The position numbers and the translations under genes are program-made. From positions 434,001 to 498,000 of the forward strand of contig NZ_CTEI01000002.1 of assembly GCF_001368815.1 (NCBI RefSeq): a stretch of 64,000 nt of DNA, read 5' to 3'. The notes beneath the pieces are model-generated. The model was not told where the DNA came from, searched no databases, and worked only from the letters and a program-made list of their open reading frames with translations. Below are positions 60,259-64,000 of the stretch, in pieces (within the stretch, counting starts at the first letter, position 1; each line of letters opens with the position of its first letter). Source of the stretch: Paraliobacillus sp. PM-2 (GTDB taxonomy: Bacteria > Bacillota > Bacilli > Bacillales > Amphibacillaceae).

Positions 60259-62907
60259 CTAACCTTTTAGCTCTTGTAATCTTTCCTGTACTTTTGCACG
60301 CTTTTCGAGATAGTCTTTTTCTTTTTGTTTTTCTTCTTCTACTACTTTTTCAGGTGCTTTTTTAACAAATCCTTCATTTGAAAGCTTTTTCTGTACACGC
60401 TCTACCTCTTTATTTAATTTATCTAACTCTGCATTTAGTCGTTCGATTTCTTTATCGATATCGATTAAACCTTCTATAGGTAAGTACAATTCTGCGCCAG
60501 TAACTACTGCAGACATTGCTTTTTCTGGTGTATTTACTTCTGTAGCAATGGTTAAATCACTCGTATTACAGAATCGCTCTAAATAATGACGATTTTCTTG
60601 TAATTGTGATTGAATTGTCTCATCTCCAGCTTTTACAAGTAACACAATTTGCTTAGACATTGGTGTATCTACTTCCGCACGAATATTACGCACAGAACGA
60701 ATAATTCCAACAAGACGATTCATTTCTTCAGCAGCTTGTGCATCATGTAATTCTGGACGTACAACCGGCCATGCGGCACGTGTGATTGATTCTCCTTCAT
60801 GTGGAAGGTACTGCCAAATTTCTTCTGTAACAAAAGGCATCAATGGGTGAAGCATCCGCATGATTTGATCTAACACATAAGCAAGGATCGATCTTGTTTT
60901 TTGCTTTGCGGCTTCATCATCACCATACAATGGAAGCTTTGCCATTTCGATATACCAATCACAGAAGTCATCCCAAATGAAGTTGTAAAGGTGGCGACCG
61001 GCTTCACCGAAATCGTATCTATCCGTGTGTTTATTTACTTGTTCTATGGTTTCGTTTAAGCGTGTTAAGATCCATTTATCAGCAACTGATTTTTCACCTA
61101 ACAAGTCAATATCTTCGTACTTCAATCCTTCTAAATTCATTAAAACAAATCGAGAAGCATTCCAAATTTTATTAATAAAATTCCAAGTTGATTCGATTTT
61201 TTCATATTGGAAGCGTAAATCCTGTCCAGGTGTAGAACCTGTTGCAAGGAAATAACGTAATGCATCTGCACCATATTGATCAATGACCTCCATTGGATCA
61301 ACACCATTTCCTAATGATTTACTCATCTTCCTTCCTTCAGCATCACGAACAAGTCCATGAATTAACACGTCTTTAAATGGACGTTCATCATTGAATTCAA
61401 TTGATTGGAAAATCATTCGAGCTACCCAGAAGAATATAATATCATATCCAGTTACTAACACATTTGTTGGGAAGAAATGTTTGAAATCCGCATCTTCTGT
61501 GTCTGGCCAATTTAATGTTGAAAACGGCCATAATGCAGAGGAGAACCATGTATCTAATACATCACTATCCTGTTCCCAGTTTTCACTATCAGCTGGCGCT
61601 TCTTTCCCTACATACAATTCGCCAGTTTCTTTATGATACCAAGCTGGAATTCGGTGTCCCCACCATAACTGACGTGAAATACACCAGTCACGAATATTAT
61701 CCATCCAGTGAAGGTACGTTCCTTCAAAACGGTTTGGTACAAAATTAACCTTTTCGTCTTCTGATTTTTTCTGGAGTTCTACTGCCGCTTCTGCTAAAGG
61801 CTCCATATTTACAAACCATTGTGTTGATAAATAAGGCTCTACTACAGCACCGCTTCGTTCAGAGTGACCAACAGAGTGCATATGCTCCTCTATTTCAAAT
61901 AAAACATCTTGTTCTTGTAAATCTGCTACTAATTGCTTTCTACATTCAAAGCGATCAAGCCCTTGGTATTTACCAGCGTTCTCATTCATTGTTCCGTCTT
62001 CATTCATTACTAAAACGCGTTCTAGATTGTGACGGTTACCAACCTCAAAATCATTTGGATCATGGGCAGGGGTGATTTTTACTGCTCCTGATCCGAATTC
62101 CATATCAACATAGTCATCAGCTACAATTTCAATTTCTCTACCTACAATCGGTAAAATTACTTTTTTACCAATCAAATACTGATAACGTTCATCATTAGGG
62201 TTCACAGCAACCGCCGTATCACCAAGCATTGTCTCTGGACGAGTTGTCGCAATTTCAATTGACCCTTCTTCATCCTTTAACGGGTAACGCATATGATAAA
62301 AATGACCTTTTACTTCTTCATGAATTACTTCAATATCGGACAAAGCTGTTTTTGTAGCCGGGTCCCAGTTAATAATATACTCCCCACGATAAATCAGGCC
62401 TTTTTCATACAAAGAAACAAACACTTCTTTTACTGCATTTGAAAGTCCTTCGTCCAATGTAAAACGCTCTCTAGAATAATCTAAACCTAATCCTAATTTA
62501 GACCATTGCTCTCTAATAAAAGAAGCATACTCTTCTTTCCAATCCCAAGCTTTTTCAAGAAACTTTTCCCGACCAAGTTCATATCGGTTTGTTCCTTGCT
62601 CTTTTAATTTCGCTTCTACTTTAGCTTGTGTTGCAATTCCAGCGTGATCCATCCCTGGTAGATATAACACATCATACCCTTGCATTCGCTTCATTCGTGT
62701 AATGATGTCTTGAAGTGTTGTATCCCATGCATGACCAATGTGTAACTTTCCTGTTACGTTTGGTGGTGGAATAACAATGGTAAATGGCTCTTTATCTGTG
62801 TCTCCACTTGCCTCGAAAAATTTTCCGTTTACCCAGAAATCATAGCGGTCTTTTTCAACTGCTGCTGGATCGTACTTTGGTGGTAAATTCGTATTGTTTT
62901 GCTCCAT
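60259..62907 (-). CDS. valS: Valyl-tRNA synthetase
   Basis: This 882-residue class Ia synthetase charges tRNA-Val. It has the HIGH motif [19 protein letters not shown], the editing (CP1) domain with [19 protein letters not shown], the KMSKS loop [19 protein letters not shown], and the C-terminal anticodon domain plus coiled-coil arm ([20 protein letters not shown]). Length is normal. It is controlled by the T-box leader upstream. In B. subtilis valS also precedes folC. Confidence 0.98.
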   Translation of the reverse strand: MEQNNTNLPPKYDPAAVEKDRYDFWVNGKFFEASGDTDKEPFTIVIPPPNVTGKLHIGHAWDTTLQDIITRMKRMQGYDVLYLPGMDHAGIATQAKVEAKLKEQGTNRYELGREKFLEKAWDWKEEYASFIREQWSKLGLGLDYSRERFTLDEGLSNAVKEVFVSLYEKGLIYRGEYIINWDPATKTALSDIEVIHEEVKGHFYHMRYPLKDEEGSIEIATTRPETMLGDTAVAVNPNDERYQYLIGKKVILPIVGREIEIVADDYVDMEFGSGAVKITPAHDPNDFEVGNRHNLERVLVMNEDGTMNENAGKYQGLDRFECRKQLVADLQEQDVLFEIEEHMHSVGHSERSGAVVEPYLSTQWFVNMEPLAEAAVELQKKSEDEKVNFVPNRFEGTYLHWMDNIRDWCISRQLWWGHRIPAWYHKETGELYVGKEAPADSENWEQDSDVLDTWFSSALWPFSTLNWPDTEDADFKHFFPTNVLVTGYDIIFFWVARMIFQSIEFNDERPFKDVLIHGLVRDAEGRKMSKSLGNGVDPMEVIDQYGADALRYFLATGSTPGQDLRFQYEKIESTWNFINKIWNASRFVLMNLEGLKYEDIDLLGEKSVADKWILTRLNETIEQVNKHTDRYDFGEAGRHLYNFIWDDFCDWYIEMAKLPLYGDDEAAKQKTRSILAYVLDQIMRMLHPLMPFVTEEIWQYLPHEGESITRAAWPVVRPELHDAQAAEEMNRLVGIIRSVRNIRAEVDTPMSKQIVLLVKAGDETIQSQLQENRHYLERFCNTSDLTIATEVNTPEKAMSAVVTGAELYLPIEGLIDIDKEIERLNAELDKLNKEVERVQKKLSNEGFVKKAPEKVVEEEKQKEKDYLEKRAKVQERLQELKG

Positions 62908-62990
62908 GCTATAATCCTCCTTAGTTTCTTAAAAAACTATTGTTTATGAAAAAATATTACCCATCATTATTTTTAAATAGTGATTACTCT

Positions 62991-63172
62991 TGAACCGCAG
63001 CTAAAATATATTCGCTTTCCGCGGGCACGGCCTCGGGCCCACATGAGGTGGGTCAGTTAGACGTTGTCACAGGACGTGACGGTCTTAGTCTAACATACAT
63101 CCAAGTGGATCTTCGGACGCGTGCTGTTACCGCAGGAGTCTCATATATTCTCTCTGCTAGGGTTCTCATGCG
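62991..63172. repeat. Dispersed Bacillaceae-type intergenic repeat (MITE-like)
   Basis: A GC-richer block of about 180 bp starts GAACCGCAGCTAAAATATAT and CGCTTTCCGCGGGCACGG. It ends CCGCAGGAGTCTCATATATT and GCTAGGGTTCTC. The ends are imperfect inverted repeats (GAACCGCAGC/GAACCCTAGC and related). I recognise this family from many Bacillaceae genomes, where it lies between genes. No ORF is inside. Here it separates valS from its T-box leader region. Confidence 0.7.
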
Positions 63173-63254
63173 TTAAAAACCCCCTAACACTTTTACTTTA
63201 TTCAACAAAAGAATCCACATCTTTTAATATAGAGCCTAATATCTATATGAAATG

Positions 63255-63520
63255 GACGTAAAAAACCCTTTTCATCCTAATTAAAGGACGAAAAGGGTTT
63301 AGTTTCCGTGGTACCACCTTCATTTGCATGTATAAATAAGCTTACATGCACACTCATTAATGATATAACGATTCTTCACCGGCTGCTCTTACTACTATTT
63401 CTGAGAAGCTGCATCTGAGGCGACATTCCAAAATAGACAATCCTAGAAAACCTTTCAGCAAATGGCTTTCTTCTCTGTTGGGGTCAATTCTGTACTCTTC
63501 CTCTTCCTAACATTTCGAAT
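63255..63520 (-). promoter_or_regulatory. T-box leader for valS
   Basis: The minus strand carries the T-box sequence AAGGTGGTACCACGG (63320-63306), a terminator AAACCCTTTTC/GAAAAGGGTTT with T-run (63300-63259), and an upstream Stem I region with AGAGTA and the specifier stretch GGAATGTCGCCTCAGA. The likely specifier is GTC (63424-63422), a valine codon that pairs with the GAC anticodon of the tRNA in this window. Uncharged tRNA-Val should promote readthrough to valS. The dispersed repeat lies between the terminator and valS. Confidence 0.93.
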
Positions 63521-63766
63521 TCATTCAATTATATATTCGTTATTGTAAACAATTCATACCACAAAAGTCAATACATAAAGATTAGCAGAGTAATAATTTT
63601 TAACTTATATACACTCAATTTAATCTAAATTTCCAAAATTAAGCACTATGTTTAAAGTGTAATTTATTTCAAAATTTATTGAAAATTTAAACTTTTATGT
63701 TATTATAAAGGTAATAGCATTATTTCTTTAATAATGTTAAAAAATTTAATAAGGGAGAGTTATAAT

Positions 63767-64000
63767 ATGATAACTATGAAAAAGAGTTTTGCTTCAATTG
63801 CTATTTGTTCTGCATTATTTTTTACAGGTGTAATCACTACTTCCGCTTCCACAGATTCAAATAGTAATGTCCAAAATGCATACTATTATATTGGAGGCCA
63901 GGAGTATGAAGTACCGAAAGAAGACATTGATTCTTTTATAAATCAGGACGATGATTTTGTAATTCCTCAAGATTCTAATAAACCTGAGATAAAAGAAGGG
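63767..64000 (+). CDS. Secreted protein, N-terminal part
   Basis: The first 78 residues of a gene cut by the right edge. ATG 63767 follows AAGGGAGAG by 7 bases. A signal peptide (KKSFASIAICSALFFTGVIT, probable cut at TSA-ST) leads into an acidic, polar mature region (YIGGQEYEVPKEDIDSFINQ). I do not recognise a family. It is divergent from the valS leader. Confidence 0.7.
   Translation, partial: MITMKKSFASIAICSALFFTGVITTSASTDSNSNVQNAYYYIGGQEYEVPKEDIDSFINQDDDFVIPQDSNKPEIKEG

Overview
The window looks like chromosome of a low-GC, endospore-forming Gram-positive of the family Bacillaceae, probably close to Oceanobacillus, Virgibacillus or Gracilibacillus. The evidence is the spore genes (cotZ, cotO, spoIVFA/FB, a spoIIB-like gene, a SleB-type hydrolase), strong AGGAGG ribosome binding sites with frequent TTG/GTG starts, several cation/proton antiporters, and gene order matching two separate Bacillus subtilis neighbourhoods (yjb-mecA-cotZ and rpmA-mre-comC-folC-valS). 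The genus is inference; no 16S gene is present.

Region 1 (1-2600): a thiamine-precursor ABC transporter operon (thiZ partial, thiX, an MTH1187/YkoF-type thiamine-binding protein, thiY) on the minus strand, controlled by a TPP riboswitch with an intrinsic terminator. Region 2 (2600-7100): a graveyard of accessory DNA. It holds a nuclease lipoprotein gene truncated at its catalytic start, an IS3-type element with a frameshifted orfB, a gene with four excisionase-like DNA-binding domains at a 70-residue period followed by an overlapping coiled-coil ORF, a transposase fragment, and four 22-bp tandem repeats like IS21-family ends. Region 3 (7100-10260): an AT-rich cassette with a small secreted protein, a one-piece ABC ATPase/permease behind a strong hairpin, and a divergent membrane-anchored protein. 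The promoters of the two divergent genes almost overlap. It resembles a bacteriocin/export/immunity island.

Region 4 (10260-20000): antiporter, M42 peptidase, intracellular subtilisin, SLAP-domain protein, pseudouridine synthase, TVP38-family protein, tRNA-Val(GAC), LysM/SleB hydrolase, acetyltransferase and DUF421 protein. Region 5 (19300-36800): spore-coat genes and the B. subtilis yjb-type block: cotZ-cotO-fabI, a YjbQ-type antiporter, mgtE, a RodA/FtsW protein, prpE, rluD-nadK-relQ, a CYTH protein, spxH, the small RNA RoxS/RsaE, yizD, pepF, coiA, mecA. The SpxH, RoxS and MecA loci tie this block to redox and proteolytic control.

Region 6 (36800-47640): after a synteny break marked by a 147-bp inverted-repeat element come rpmA-prp-rplU with its L21 leader, an RNase E/G gene, spoIVFB-spoIVFA, minD-minC-mreD-mreC-mreB, radC and a SPOR-domain spoIIB-like gene. 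Region 7 (47790-57620): a complete single-operon type IV pilus locus (pilV, pilW-like, a PilX-like adhesin, pilB, pilT, pilC, pilin, comC/pilD, pilM, pilN, pilO) at the site where B. subtilis carries only comC. Region 8 (57690-64000): folC, a RimK-like ATP-grasp ligase, 20-bp tandem repeats beside an IS91-like transposase fragment, valS with its T-box leader, a dispersed Bacillaceae-type repeat, and the start of a secreted-protein gene.
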